Shown here: piece after piece, positions 26,023-35,263 of the stretch
Position numbering within the stretch: the first letter of the stretch is position 1
Layout of the letters: each line of letters opens with the position of its first letter
The notes under the pieces: model-generated
The model's input: the letters and a program-made list of their open reading frames with translations, nothing else
Databases searched by the model: none
Told to the model about the DNA's origin: nothing
Translations under genes and position numbers: made by a program
Assembly: GCA_964429695.1 (NCBI GenBank)
Contig: CAYSCS010000087.1
Location: forward strand, 1 to 64,000
Length of the DNA: 64,000 nucleotides
Reading direction: 5' to 3'
Origin: CAYSCS01 sp964429695
Lineage (GTDB): Bacteria > Acidobacteriota > Aminicenantia > Aminicenantales > Aminicenantaceae

Positions 26023-27756
26023 TCACACCTCCGTATCTCTTATTGTTTCTCTTAAAACTTCCTCAACGGAAGTTATTCCTTCCTTTATTTTGATTAAACC
26101 GCTACGTCGCAAGGTTATCATCCCTTGCTCCATGGCTTTTTGTTTGATCTTATATGACTGAGCCTTATTGAGAATCATATCCTTAATCTCTTCTGTGACT
26201 TCCATGACCTCAAAAAGCCCTATCCTTCCCTTATAGCCTGTGTTGTGACAATGAGCGCATCCATTAGCTTTATAGATAGTAATAGTTTTAGCTTCTTCGG
26301 GAGTGAATCCAATATCTATCAGCGCTTCTTGAGAAAGTTTATGCTCGACTCGGCATTTGGGGCAAAGCCTTCTCACCAATCTCTGAGCAACAATCATGAT
26401 CACCGAATCCGCAATTAAATAGGGCTCAATGTTCATGTTCACCAGCCGTGCGATTGTACTCGCTGCATCGTTGGTATGAACCGTAGAAAAAACAAGGTGT
26501 CCGGTAAGGGCAGCTTTTATGGCAATGTCAACTGTTTCATGATCTCTCATCTCGCCCACAAGCATGATGTCGGGGTCTTGTCGCAGGAAACTCCTCAAAG
26601 CATTAGCAAAGGTCAAACCTATCTCTTCTTTGATGTTTACCTGATTAATTCCAGGAATATAAAATTCTACCGGGTCTTCAGCGGTAATGATGTTTTTCTC
26701 CATCGAATTTAAGGTAGAAATTGCCGAATAGAGAGTGTTTGTCTTCCCACTTCCTGTAGGCCCTGTGACAAGAATGATTCCCCATGGCCTCTGGATTCCT
26801 TTCTTGAACACATTCAGAGGCCCCTCCTCAAATCCCAGCTTAGTTAGATCCAGATGGAGCATTTCTCTATCGAGAATACGGGCAACAATCTTTTCTCCAA
26901 AGATGGCTGGTATAGAAGAAATTCTCATATCCACTTCTTTTCGAGCGCCATTTTCAAGCTTCACCCTCATCTTTATTCTTCCATCCTGAGGAAGCCTCTT
27001 TTCTGCGATATCCATGTTAGAAAGGATCTTCACCCTCGAAATCACAGGGTTCTTAAATTTTGTTGCCAGGCTCATCATCTCATGCAGGGTTCCATCAAGA
27101 CGGTAGCGAATCCTGAAGGAACGTTCATAAGGCTCAAAATGAACGTCGCTGGCTCCCTTTTTTATGGCATCTATGAAAACCGTATTGACCAGGGTGATGA
27201 TTGGGGCCTCTTCTGTCGAATGGACAAGTTCTTCTATATCATAGTCTTCCTCTTCCTCTTCAATGATGTTCACTGTCGTATCCTCAGCGAGGGCAATCTC
27301 ATCCACAATTTTTTTCACTCGTAACGAGTCTGTAGTCCCGTAGTACTTGTTGATTGCATTCAAGATTCCCGATTCAGAGGCTATTACGGGTTGGATGCTG
27401 AGCCCCGTTCTGAATCTTATGTCTTCAATCACATCCAGGTCAGTAGGGTCAACCATGGCCAAGGTAAGAAAAGAACGGATGCGGTGAATTGGCATTATCC
27501 TGTATTTCTTGGCTATTTCCACAGGGATGATGTTTATCACATCAGGATAGACTTCGAATTGATTGAGGTCGATGTAGGGATAACCTAACTGCCTGCTGAG
27601 AGCCTTAGCTAAATCTTCCTCAGAAACATAGCCAAGAGCGACAAGTGCAGAACCAACTGTGACATCGTTCTTTTTCTGGTATTCTAGTGCAGATTTTAGT
27701 TGCTCTGCCGTAACTAACTTTTCTTGAAGCAGCAACTCTCCCAAATTTGAGGCCAT
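26023..27756 (-). CDS. pilB: Type IV pilus assembly ATPase PilB
   Basis: 577 residues. N-terminal MshEN domain (about 5-150), which in several species binds c-di-GMP, then the GspE-type ATPase: Walker A GPTGSGKTNT (about 336-345), Walker B DIMLVGEMRDHET, and a zinc site with CPKC and CAHC (about 475-510) typical of PilB/GspE. First gene of the pilB-T-C-S-R operon, with AAGGGA before the ATG. Promoter at 27795-27823. Confidence 0.96.
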   Translation of the reverse strand: MASNLGELLLQEKLVTAEQLKSALEYQKKNDVTVGSALVALGYVSEEDLAKALSRQLGYPYIDLNQFEVYPDVINIIPVEIAKKYRIMPIHRIRSFLTLAMVDPTDLDVIEDIRFRTGLSIQPVIASESGILNAINKYYGTTDSLRVKKIVDEIALAEDTTVNIIEEEEEDYDIEELVHSTEEAPIITLVNTVFIDAIKKGASDVHFEPYERSFRIRYRLDGTLHEMMSLATKFKNPVISRVKILSNMDIAEKRLPQDGRIKMRVKLENGARKEVDMRISSIPAIFGEKIVARILDREMLHLDLTKLGFEEGPLNVFKKGIQRPWGIILVTGPTGSGKTNTLYSAISTLNSMEKNIITAEDPVEFYIPGINQVNIKEEIGLTFANALRSFLRQDPDIMLVGEMRDHETVDIAIKAALTGHLVFSTVHTNDAASTIARLVNMNIEPYLIADSVIMIVAQRLVRRLCPKCRVEHKLSQEALIDIGFTPEEAKTITIYKANGCAHCHNTGYKGRIGLFEVMEVTEEIKDMILNKAQSYKIKQKAMEQGMITLRRSGLIKIKEGITSVEEVLRETIRDTEV

Positions 27757-27794
27757 CTTAAGTTCCCTTTCTCCAATTTAATAATTTTTCTAAA

Positions 27795-27823
27795 AAAATA
27801 GATTATTCGACAAAATTTGTCAA
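27795..27823 (-). promoter_or_regulatory. Promoter of the pilB operon with an overlapping dyad
   Basis: Reverse-strand TTGACA (27823-27818), 17 bp, TATTTT (27800-27795). A perfect dyad GACAAAATTTGTC (27809-27821) overlaps the -35 box and matches 10 of 13 positions of the dyad at 20952-20964. A protein bound here should block sigma-70 polymerase. The promoter call is by eye but consensus -35 and spacing make it good. The rest of 27757-28092 shows no gene. Confidence 0.65.
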
Positions 27824-28092
27824 CTGATTTCAGCTTATTCCTCAAGACGGTCCTTTTTCGGAATTTTCTCTTCTACTCATTATTCTCCTCAAATATTTTT
27901 TTGAGTTCTTATCTTTTCAGAGAAGAATTGACCCGTCAATCACCATCAAAGGGGATTTTAAAGGTGAATTTTCTTCCTCTCCTCTCACCTGAAAGGGTTA
28001 GAAGAATTATCTTCTGAGGACAGGAGATTATTTACCTTCTCTTCTTAACTCCCTTTCTAATTTACATTAAATCCATTTTTTATTTAAAGAAA

Positions 28093-28166
28093 CGCGCCTG
28101 GAGAGACTCGAACTCCCGACCCGCTGCTTAGAAGGCAGCTGCTCTATCCAACTGAGCTACAGGCGC
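28093..28166 (-). tRNA. tRNA-Arg (anticodon TCT)
   Basis: Complete cloverleaf on the minus strand: acceptor GCGCCTG with CAGGCGC, D arm GCTC/GAGC, anticodon arm GCTGC-CTTCTAA-GCAGC with anticodon TCT (AGA codon), T arm with TTCGAGT, discriminator G. The 3' CCA is not encoded. Confidence 0.96.
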
Positions 28167-28289
28167 AAGATTTAATCCAGGCTATTATAAAATGTATCTT
28201 TTTTGTGCTTCAATAAACTATAACCTAATCGCTCATTTTTTTCAACGTCAGCCTCTTCAATCTCTTTTATGAATGAGATATACGGCTGG

Positions 28290-28364
28290 TCGGGGAGATC
28301 GGATTTGAACCGATGACCTCCTGCTCCCAAGGCAGGCGCGCTAACCAGGCTGCGCTACTCCCCG
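28290..28364 (-). tRNA. tRNA-Pro (anticodon TGG)
   Basis: Complete cloverleaf on the minus strand: acceptor CGGGGAG with CTCCCCG, anticodon arm CCTGC-CTTGGGA-GCAGG with anticodon TGG, T loop TTCAAAT, discriminator A as usual for tRNA-Pro. CCA is not encoded. It lies 123 bp upstream of tRNA-Arg in the same direction; the two may be cut from one transcript. Confidence 0.96.
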
Positions 28365-28439
28365 CGAAAGAATCTCTCTAAATGACTTTCTCTAAAGACT
28401 CGAGAGATGTTAGCAAAACGAGAAAATGTTGTCAATTTT

Positions 28440-30140
28440 TCAGCCTCTCTTCAATCCTCTCTCAATCTCCTTCTTCGAGAGTTTAATCATGGTCGGACGC
28501 TGATGAGGACAGAGCGAGGGATTGGATGTCTTGAAGAGCTCTTCAACAAGAAACTTCATTTTTTCTAGTGTCAAGGCCTCACCAGATTTAATGGCAGTTT
28601 TACAGGCAAGAGTTGAAAGAAGCTTCATTTTCCTTTCCTCTAACTTTTCTTCCTTAATCTCCTCGAGCAAAGAAAGAAAGACTTCCTTGGCTTCCTCTTC
28701 CTTGAAGATATCAGGAAACTCCCTCAGGGAGTATGCTCTTCCTCCCACATTCTCTGCGCTGAAGCCTGCTTCTTCAAGAAGCGCTTGGTTTTCTTCAAGG
28801 CTCATCATTTGGGAAGGAGAGAGTTCAACAATCAACGAAAATAGGGGAAATCTTGTCGGCCATTTCCTCTGCTCATGAATTTCCCTGTATTTTTCGAATA
28901 AGACCCTTTCATGGGCATTATGCTGGTCGATAATCAGAAGAGCCTCTTCATTAATTACGATAAGGTAGGAATTAAGGTATTGCCCCATGACTAAGGGAAA
29001 GGCTTCCTTTTCTCTTAATCTCTCTAAAAGAGGAAATATTTGACTCAGAGCCTCTTCCTTTCCAGCAGGAGATTTGAATCCTGGGGAAGCATTTTCTCTT
29101 ATTTCAAAAATTTTAGAGCTCCCTTCCCAGGGGTGTATCTCTTTTATCTTCTCTGTGTTGAGCATTCCTTTCTCGATTGACTTCAGAACAAGACTATAGA
29201 TTCGATTAGAATCTCTGAATCTAACCTCAGCCTTCGCAGGATGAACATTCACATCCACTTCAGAAGGAGGGCAGCTAAGGAAAAGGACGGCCTCAGGATA
29301 CCGATCTTTCTCTAAAAAACCTTTATAAGCTTGATTCAGCGCAGAGGTTAAAATTCTGTCCCTTACGGGTCTTCTGTTTACAAATATGAGTTGGAGGCTT
29401 CGGTCGGATCTTCCCTTGAGAGGAAAGGAAACATAACCATGAATTCTCTCTTCCCCTTCCCTGTAATCAACTTCCATAAGCCTCTCCATCACATCCTTCC
29501 CAAAGACTTGAAAAATCCTCTCCCTTAGTGTCTGAACAGCAGGAAAATGAAAAATTTCTCGATGCTGGTGCAAAACAGAAAAGCTCTTTTCCGGGAAAGC
29601 AACGGCTACAGAAGTCATGTATTTTATTATCTGCGTTAATTCTGCTTTTTCCGAACGTAAAAATTTTTTTCTTGCGGGAAGGTTGAAAAAAAGGTCCGAG
29701 ACCTCCACGCAAGTCCCTTGCGGAAAACCGATGTCTTCTATCCTAAGAACCCTTTCCCCCTCCTTCTCGATCAATGTTCCTTTCTCTTCCCCCTTCAAGG
29801 TTGTCCTTAAAATGACCCTTGAAACCGAAGAGATGCTGGGCAATGCTTCTCCCCTGAATCCAAGGGTTCTGATTTCATTTAAGTCCTCTTCTTTGAAGAT
29901 TTTGCTTGTAGCATGTCTTGCAAAGCTCAGTTCCGCATCTTCTCTACTCATCCCCTCGCCGTTATCAGTGACACGAATGAGCTTTTTCCCCCCTGACACG
30001 ATTTCCACCCTGATCCAGGTTGCACCTGAATCAAGAGAATTTTCAACTAATTCCTTAACCACAGAAGCAGGCCTTTCTATAACTTCACCCGCTGCTATCT
30101 TGTGGAATATTTCTGGAGGGAGGATAAAAATCTTTCTCAT
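28440..30140 (-). CDS. mutL: DNA mismatch repair protein MutL
   Basis: 566 residues. GHKL ATPase at the N-terminus: IAAGEVIERPASVVKELVEN, DNGEGM, and TLGFRGEALPSI. The C-terminal dimerisation part holds DQHNAHERVLFEKY (the DQHA-x2-E-x4-E metal motif with Asn for Ala), ACKTAIKSGE and CPHQRP, so this is the nicking-endonuclease form of MutL found in species without MutH. No mutS is near. It sits 75 bp downstream of tRNA-Pro... in map order; it is transcribed toward the tRNA genes and 144 bp separates its start from the end of mtaB. Confidence 0.96.
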   Translation of the reverse strand: MRKIFILPPEIFHKIAAGEVIERPASVVKELVENSLDSGATWIRVEIVSGGKKLIRVTDNGEGMSREDAELSFARHATSKIFKEEDLNEIRTLGFRGEALPSISSVSRVILRTTLKGEEKGTLIEKEGERVLRIEDIGFPQGTCVEVSDLFFNLPARKKFLRSEKAELTQIIKYMTSVAVAFPEKSFSVLHQHREIFHFPAVQTLRERIFQVFGKDVMERLMEVDYREGEERIHGYVSFPLKGRSDRSLQLIFVNRRPVRDRILTSALNQAYKGFLEKDRYPEAVLFLSCPPSEVDVNVHPAKAEVRFRDSNRIYSLVLKSIEKGMLNTEKIKEIHPWEGSSKIFEIRENASPGFKSPAGKEEALSQIFPLLERLREKEAFPLVMGQYLNSYLIVINEEALLIIDQHNAHERVLFEKYREIHEQRKWPTRFPLFSLIVELSPSQMMSLEENQALLEEAGFSAENVGGRAYSLREFPDIFKEEEAKEVFLSLLEEIKEEKLEERKMKLLSTLACKTAIKSGEALTLEKMKFLVEELFKTSNPSLCPHQRPTMIKLSKKEIERGLKRG

Positions 30141-30284
30141 GAATCTATTATCCCCTTACCCATGGCCAGAAAAGGAATGACTCAAATTTCCTGAAAGGTT
30201 CGTAAAGCATCGAATTTAAAACTTGAAAAATGGCATCTTTAATTTAATCTTTCCTTTTATTCTCACCGAAGTTTTAAAATTTTT

Positions 30285-31547
30285 TTATTGCTCAACTATC
30301 TCTCCTTCGCCCCTCATTCCCTCTACTCCGGTGACCTTCACCCTCACCTCTTCCCCTTCTTGCTTAAAACAGAAAGGAACAAAGACCTTTAAATAATTAG
30401 AAGTAAGGACTTTTGCTTCTTTTTTCTCTTTTCTGATCACCACTGCTTGATATTCTCCTCCTATTGCCTGAGCGTAGAATTGAAGACTCTTAAACCTGGA
30501 GAGGCGCCTCAGTTCCTCGCTCCGCTTCTTCTTCAATTTAGAATCAATCTGAGGCAGGTGAGAAGCCATTGTTCCCGGTCTTGGAGAATAGGAGAAGACA
30601 TGGAAATAGGTAAGGGGAGAGTCCTGAAGGAAAGTGTAAGTCTTCTGGAAATCCTCCTCGCTTTCTCCTGGAAATCCCACAATTATATCGGCACCAAGAG
30701 AAGCTTGTGGCAATCCCCCTCTTAAATATAAGAGAATCTTTGTATAATCTTCTATCTCAATCTTTCGTCCCATTTTTGCAAGGACTTTCTCTGAGCCATG
30801 CTGGAGTGAGAGGTGAAAATGAGGGCAAATCTTTGAGCTTTTTACAAAATGCTCAAGGAGAGAGAAATCGAGGAATCGGGGATCGAGTGAGCTTAGTCTT
30901 ATTCTCCCCAGCCCCTCAATGTTCTCAATCTCTTTAAGTAAATCAAGAAGAGAGCTTGGGGGAGAAAGGTCGAGACCATAGGAACAAAGATTAATCCCGG
31001 TGAGAACAATTTCCCTGAAACCCTGAGACGCAAACTCTCTTATTTTTTTGAGGACCTCGCCTTGAGGAACGCTCCTGCTTCTCCCTCTTACCCTAGGAAT
31101 GATACAGAAGGTACAACCAAAATCACATCCATCCTGAGCCTTAACCAGAGCCCTTGAACGAAAACGCCTCCTCGCTCTATTCCGCGTTTTAAATTCATTC
31201 TTCAATTCTAAAAGCGAAAGAAGGTCTCCAACAAGATAGTTCTTCTCAGAATTTAGAAATGTTTTCCAGATTCCTTCGGCCTCCTTTCCCTCAAGAGCGA
31301 GTCTTTCCGCATAGCACCCTGTTAAAATGAGTTTTGCTCTTGGGTTCTGGGTAGATATCTTCTTTATGAATTGGCGAACATCGCTATCTGCTCTCTGGGT
31401 TAGAGTACAAGAATTAATTATGACCAAGTCACTCTTGAGGAAATCTCTTTCATACCTTAATCCATTTTTCTGGAACTCATCCGCCCAGAGAAAGGCTTCT
31501 GCCTGGTTAACTCGGCAACCGAAATTCTGGATCGAAAAAGAATTCAT
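30285..31547 (-). CDS. mtaB: tRNA t6A37 methylthiotransferase MtaB
   Basis: 420 residues. Radical-SAM enzyme that adds a methylthio group to t6A at position 37 of ANN-reading tRNAs. UPF0004 domain with three Cys for the auxiliary cluster (FGCRVNQAEA, NSCTLTQ, TGCYAER), radical-SAM CDFGCTFC (CxxxCxxC), and the C-terminal TRAM domain. The first motif GCRVNQAE is that of MtaB rather than MiaB (GCQMNxxD). Starts with ATGA overlap on purE, so it belongs to the purD-purE-mtaB operon. Confidence 0.93.
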   Translation of the reverse strand: MNSFSIQNFGCRVNQAEAFLWADEFQKNGLRYERDFLKSDLVIINSCTLTQRADSDVRQFIKKISTQNPRAKLILTGCYAERLALEGKEAEGIWKTFLNSEKNYLVGDLLSLLELKNEFKTRNRARRRFRSRALVKAQDGCDFGCTFCIIPRVRGRSRSVPQGEVLKKIREFASQGFREIVLTGINLCSYGLDLSPPSSLLDLLKEIENIEGLGRIRLSSLDPRFLDFSLLEHFVKSSKICPHFHLSLQHGSEKVLAKMGRKIEIEDYTKILLYLRGGLPQASLGADIIVGFPGESEEDFQKTYTFLQDSPLTYFHVFSYSPRPGTMASHLPQIDSKLKKKRSEELRRLSRFKSLQFYAQAIGGEYQAVVIRKEKKEAKVLTSNYLKVFVPFCFKQEGEEVRVKVTGVEGMRGEGEIVEQ

Positions 31548-32035
31548 GCTCTGTTTTTAAGCTCTTCTGATTTTTTTTCAATTTCCCTAGCCATATTTTC
31601 CCGATAGGCCTTTAGTCTTTCCCCCAGTTCAGGCACCTTTAGGCTAATTATTTCAACCGCCAGAAATGCGGCATTCACCGCCCCATCCTTGCCCAGACCC
31701 ATGGTTGCAACCGGCACTCCTTTTGGCATCTGAACCGTTGAAAGAAGCGCATCTAAGCCTCCAAAGCTACCCCCTTCCAGGGGAACCCCTATTACCGGAT
31801 GAAGAGTATGGGAGGCAACAAATCCTGCAAGGTGGGCAGCCTTCCCAGCTGCGGCGATAAAAACCTCGACCCCCTCTTTCTCCAAGGCATCGACAAGCTT
31901 CAGGGTCCTTCGAGGAGAACGATGAGCTGAGGTTATCTCCAAATAAACAGAAATCCCGAATCTCTTCAAGACTTCTAGGGCTTCTTTAATTGACTCAAAA
32001 TCTGATTCACTTCCGATGAAGATGGCAACTTTCAT
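31544..32035 (-). CDS. purE: N5-carboxyaminoimidazole ribonucleotide mutase PurE
   Basis: 163 residues, class I length. Moves the carboxylate of N5-CAIR to give CAIR in purine synthesis. GSESDFESIKEA near the N-terminus, SAHRSPRRT (active-site His), AAAGKAAHLAGFVASHT and GVPLEGGSFGGLDALLSTVQMP are family blocks. ATG overlaps the purD stop (ATGA) with GAGGAGAG upstream. No purK is in the window. Confidence 0.96.
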   Translation of the reverse strand: MKVAIFIGSESDFESIKEALEVLKRFGISVYLEITSAHRSPRRTLKLVDALEKEGVEVFIAAAGKAAHLAGFVASHTLHPVIGVPLEGGSFGGLDALLSTVQMPKGVPVATMGLGKDGAVNAAFLAVEIISLKVPELGERLKAYRENMAREIEKKSEELKNRA

Positions 32036-33312
32036 CTCTCCTCCTCTTTAATGGCTCCTATATCTCTGCGAAAATACATGGCTTCGAAATAAATCTGGGG
32101 GATTGCTTTATAAATTTTGGACATGGTTTCAGCTAGAGTGTTTTCTGAAGCACAGATGTTCAACACCCTCCCCCCATTTGTATAATAATTTCCATCCTCA
32201 AATACTGTTCCGGCGTGGAAAATCGTTATTCCTGGTATTTCTGAAATCTTATCCAGACCTTCAATCAACTTTCCTTTTTCATATTTGAGAGGATAGCCCC
32301 CTGAAGCAAGAACCACGCACGCTGATGTCTTCCGACTCCATTGAATTCCCTTCTCCAGAACATTTCCTTCTAAAGCGGCAAGGAGAACCTCAAGGAGGTC
32401 ACTTTCCATTCTCAACACCTGGGGCTGAGTTTCTGGGTCTCCAAAGCGACAATTATACTCAAGGACTTTGGGACCGCTCTCTGTAAGCATCAACCCAACA
32501 TACAAAACACCCCTGTATTTTCTCCCTTCTTCCAGCATTCTGGTTATGGTTGGTAAGACAATATTCCTGATAATATCCATGAAAATTTCTGAATCAACGA
32601 AGGGAGAGGGTGAAATTGCTCCCATTCCTCCTGTATTAGGTCCCCTATCTCCATCATAGAGAGCCTTATGGTCCATGGTGGTTACCAAAGGCAGAATTTT
32701 TACTCCATCAGAGATGAGTATGAAAGAGACTTCTTTCCCTCTCAAAAATTCTTCAATCACTATCCTTTCTCCTGCATCACCAAACCTACGTTCGACCATC
32801 ATAAATTCAACAGCCTGCTCTGCTTTCTTAAGACTCCGGCACACAATCGCACCTTTTCCCGCAGCCAGACCATCCGCTTTCAACACAAGTGGAAAAGAAA
32901 ATTCTCCTGAATTAAGAATTTTCCTTGCTTGAGCTGGAGATTCTGCAATCCTAAATCTTGCAGTCGGAATTTTATGACGCTCCATGAATTGTTTTGCAAA
33001 TACCTTACTTCCTTCAATCTCAGCCGCATTCTTGTCCGGTCCAAAAATTTTTAATCCTCTTCTCTCAAACTCATCTACAATCCCCATGGTAAGAGGCACT
33101 TCAGGACCGACTACTGTCAAGTCAATCTTTTCTTGAGAAGAAAACTCAGCCAACCGTTCTATTTCCTCCGCGTGGATAGGGACATTTTCAGCAATGCTCA
33201 TCGTCCCCCCATTTCCAGGTGCACAATACAACTTCTTAAGATGTGGACTCTGAGCAATCTTCCAGGCAAGTGCATGCTCACGTCCCCCTGAGCCTACGAC
33301 CAAAACTTTCAT
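32032..33312 (-). CDS. purD: Phosphoribosylamine-glycine ligase PurD
   Basis: 426 residues, usual length. ATP-grasp enzyme joining glycine to 5-phosphoribosylamine. VLVVGSGGREHALAWKI at the start, VVGPEVPL, LKADGLAAGKGAIVC (ATP lysine) and NTGGMGAISPSP, and YNCRFGDPETQ for metal binding. GGAGTTCTG before ATG. First gene of the purD-purE-mtaB set and 54 bp after an SHMT-like gene that could supply glycine. Confidence 0.97.
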   Translation of the reverse strand: MKVLVVGSGGREHALAWKIAQSPHLKKLYCAPGNGGTMSIAENVPIHAEEIERLAEFSSQEKIDLTVVGPEVPLTMGIVDEFERRGLKIFGPDKNAAEIEGSKVFAKQFMERHKIPTARFRIAESPAQARKILNSGEFSFPLVLKADGLAAGKGAIVCRSLKKAEQAVEFMMVERRFGDAGERIVIEEFLRGKEVSFILISDGVKILPLVTTMDHKALYDGDRGPNTGGMGAISPSPFVDSEIFMDIIRNIVLPTITRMLEEGRKYRGVLYVGLMLTESGPKVLEYNCRFGDPETQPQVLRMESDLLEVLLAALEGNVLEKGIQWSRKTSACVVLASGGYPLKYEKGKLIEGLDKISEIPGITIFHAGTVFEDGNYYTNGGRVLNICASENTLAETMSKIYKAIPQIYFEAMYFRRDIGAIKEEER

Positions 33313-33366
33313 CAGAACTCCATTTCTCGTTAATCAATAATCAATTTAGTCAATATTTCTTGAATA

Positions 33367-34827
33367 TCAATTAAAATCATCTTTCAATTCCAATCGAGTT
33401 TTTTCTAAGCTCTCGATTAACATCTCACCAAAACTGGGATAAGGGAAGATGCTCTTAATGATGCTGGCTGCGAGAGGAAGAGCATCTTCAGGAGAAAGAC
33501 AGAATTTCATCTGCAGAAAGTTTTTACGGAATTCTCTCACCTCTTCCTTGACATTCCTCTTCCCAACAATAACTTCAGCAATGTAACCTGAAAGGACATC
33601 AAAATCATCCTCTTTCATCCCAAAGCGAGTCATTTCTTGAACTCCCATCCGAATTCCGCTTGCTTCGAGGAAAGTTTCATCCTCAGGCAAGGCCTGGTAA
33701 TTGGTTAAGATATTGTTTTCCTCCAAACGCCTTGCAATCGCCTGAGCATTCCCATAGGATTTTACCCTTATGAGCACCTGATGAGTATTGGTGAATCCTT
33801 CAGATTCATCACCCTCGACTTTAATCCCTTTCTCTTTTAAAGCACGAGCAAAAGCCTTCGCGTTAAGCCTTACCTGTTGTTGATATTCCTGCTTAAATTC
33901 ATTCATTTCATAAGAAGCCACTAACAGAGCAAGCAGAGTTCCCAGATGATGATTGCTTGTGGAACCTGGAAAAGCCCTGCTCACGATATCCAGCCACAGA
34001 TTTCTGAGCGGGCTTCCTTTTGGGAAATTTCCAGCCACTACTCCCCTCTGAGGCCCAAAAAAAGTCTTATGAGTGCTTCCTGTAATTACATCTGCTCCCT
34101 CAGCCAAAGCATCCTGAAAAACTCCGTACAAACCCAGGACATGGGCCATATCATACATGAGCACAGGCTTTGAATCCCAATCCCTGACAAAATCCGCAAC
34201 AAACTTCACGGGCTCCTCACAAATGAACATGCTCTTGCCGAAGATAACAAGTTCAGGTTTTGTGCGCTCAAGAATTTCAGCAAGTTTGGCAGTGTCAGTC
34301 TTATAAGGATTATCTTTTAAAACTGGAAAATTTATTACATTTTCTTTCCCTGTTTCAGGGTTTTCTTCCACGTAATTGAAAAGCGCACCCATGGGTTGAG
34401 AACTGAGATGTCCTCCCTTGGTTAATTCATTATTCAACACCAGCTTGATTTTCCTCATCTGCTGACCCTTAGGACGATCTCGGTTTATAAAGCGCACCAT
34501 GGCTTTAAACACAACCTCATTTGCCATCTGGCCGCTGATGGGCCTCAATTCAACTTCAGAGCAACCAAAGAATTTAGCGAGTTCCTTTCTTGCTTCCTCC
34601 TCGACCTCTCTTATAAAATCTGTTCCCTGATAGAAATACACTTCTTCACCCTTCAATGTCCTGTGCTCTGCGTAGCGGCCTGAAGGATCGCATATTTCGC
34701 ACATCTTCACCAGCAAAGAAGGTGTTGTTTCAGAAGGAATAAGATTAAAGGAATCCCTCTGTCTCCAGTAGTTATTTTGGATGATTTTACGGGACAAAGA
34801 TGAAATCTTTTGCTTAAGTTCGGACAT
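33367..34827 (-). CDS. Serine hydroxymethyltransferase-like PLP enzyme, divergent
   Basis: 486 residues, longer than the usual 410-430. Fold-type I PLP enzyme related to SHMT: NLIPSETTPS (the LIASEN region, with the catalytic Glu kept and Asn changed to Thr), GQMANEVVF, YDMAHVLGLYG with Asp and His of the PLP site, and STHKTFFGPQRGVV with K254 as PLP lysine. The tyrosine-rich KRYYGG motif is replaced by EVYFYQG, and the folate-binding region is not obvious. It could be a glycine-forming SHMT, a threonine-type aldolase or a related transaldolase. Next to purD, so glycine supply is a reasonable guess. AAAAGGAAAT before ATG. Confidence 0.75.
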   Translation of the reverse strand: MSELKQKISSLSRKIIQNNYWRQRDSFNLIPSETTPSLLVKMCEICDPSGRYAEHRTLKGEEVYFYQGTDFIREVEEEARKELAKFFGCSEVELRPISGQMANEVVFKAMVRFINRDRPKGQQMRKIKLVLNNELTKGGHLSSQPMGALFNYVEENPETGKENVINFPVLKDNPYKTDTAKLAEILERTKPELVIFGKSMFICEEPVKFVADFVRDWDSKPVLMYDMAHVLGLYGVFQDALAEGADVITGSTHKTFFGPQRGVVAGNFPKGSPLRNLWLDIVSRAFPGSTSNHHLGTLLALLVASYEMNEFKQEYQQQVRLNAKAFARALKEKGIKVEGDESEGFTNTHQVLIRVKSYGNAQAIARRLEENNILTNYQALPEDETFLEASGIRMGVQEMTRFGMKEDDFDVLSGYIAEVIVGKRNVKEEVREFRKNFLQMKFCLSPEDALPLAASIIKSIFPYPSFGEMLIESLEKTRLELKDDFN

Positions 34828-34899
34828 CGCTATTTCCTTTTATTTTAATAATCTTAAAATAATTATTTCTGTTTTTCTCCCAATCTCTCTCTAATGCTC

Positions 34900-34928
34900 A
34901 TTTTAACCATATTTTTCTCTATTTACAA
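34900..34928 (-). promoter_or_regulatory. Candidate sigma-70 promoter of the SHMT-purD-purE-mtaB group
   Basis: Reverse-strand TTGTAA (34928-34923), 17 bp, TAAAAT (34905-34900), about 73 bp before the ATG. No purine riboswitch fold was recognised in the leader. Confidence 0.4.
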
Positions 34929-35263
34929 AGATACACATGAAATAAAAGGTAATCTCTCTTACCTTATTCTATCCCCTCTTCATTTTAACTCCAATTCAAA
35001 AAGCCTGTTCTTAAAAATATATCATTTAAAAAACAGCGCTTAATTTAAATCCACCTCAAGGAAAATTATTATTCTCCTTATCCACTTTTGGTTCAAGGTC
35101 TCCATTCAAATTTCTAACTTCTTTCTATCCCAAAGGGGAAAAAGAGCGAAATGTAATTATTAATTTTTTTCTTAAATTCAAATTTGAATCAGGGTGAATT
35201 AAATTACGCGATCTACTTTATAATTCTCGTGTGGACGATTATTTCTTAAAGGCAAAAATATAA
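34929..35263. other. Intergenic gap without a recognisable gene
   Basis: About 335 bp, A+T-rich, between the start of the SHMT-like operon and the end of the protease gene on the same strand. AAGGTAA and TTACCTT (about 34948-34967) form a small hairpin without a T-run. No reading frame or RNA family is seen. Confidence 0.5.

Noticed and set aside
27817..28017. 66-residue frame on the + strand upstream of pilB
   Set aside because: It starts inside the pilB promoter, has no ribosome site and has low-complexity Phe/Leu/Ser content.
28093..28364. tRNA cluster as an attachment site of an integrated element
   Set aside because: No integrase, no duplicate of a tRNA 3' end, and ordinary housekeeping genes on both sides.
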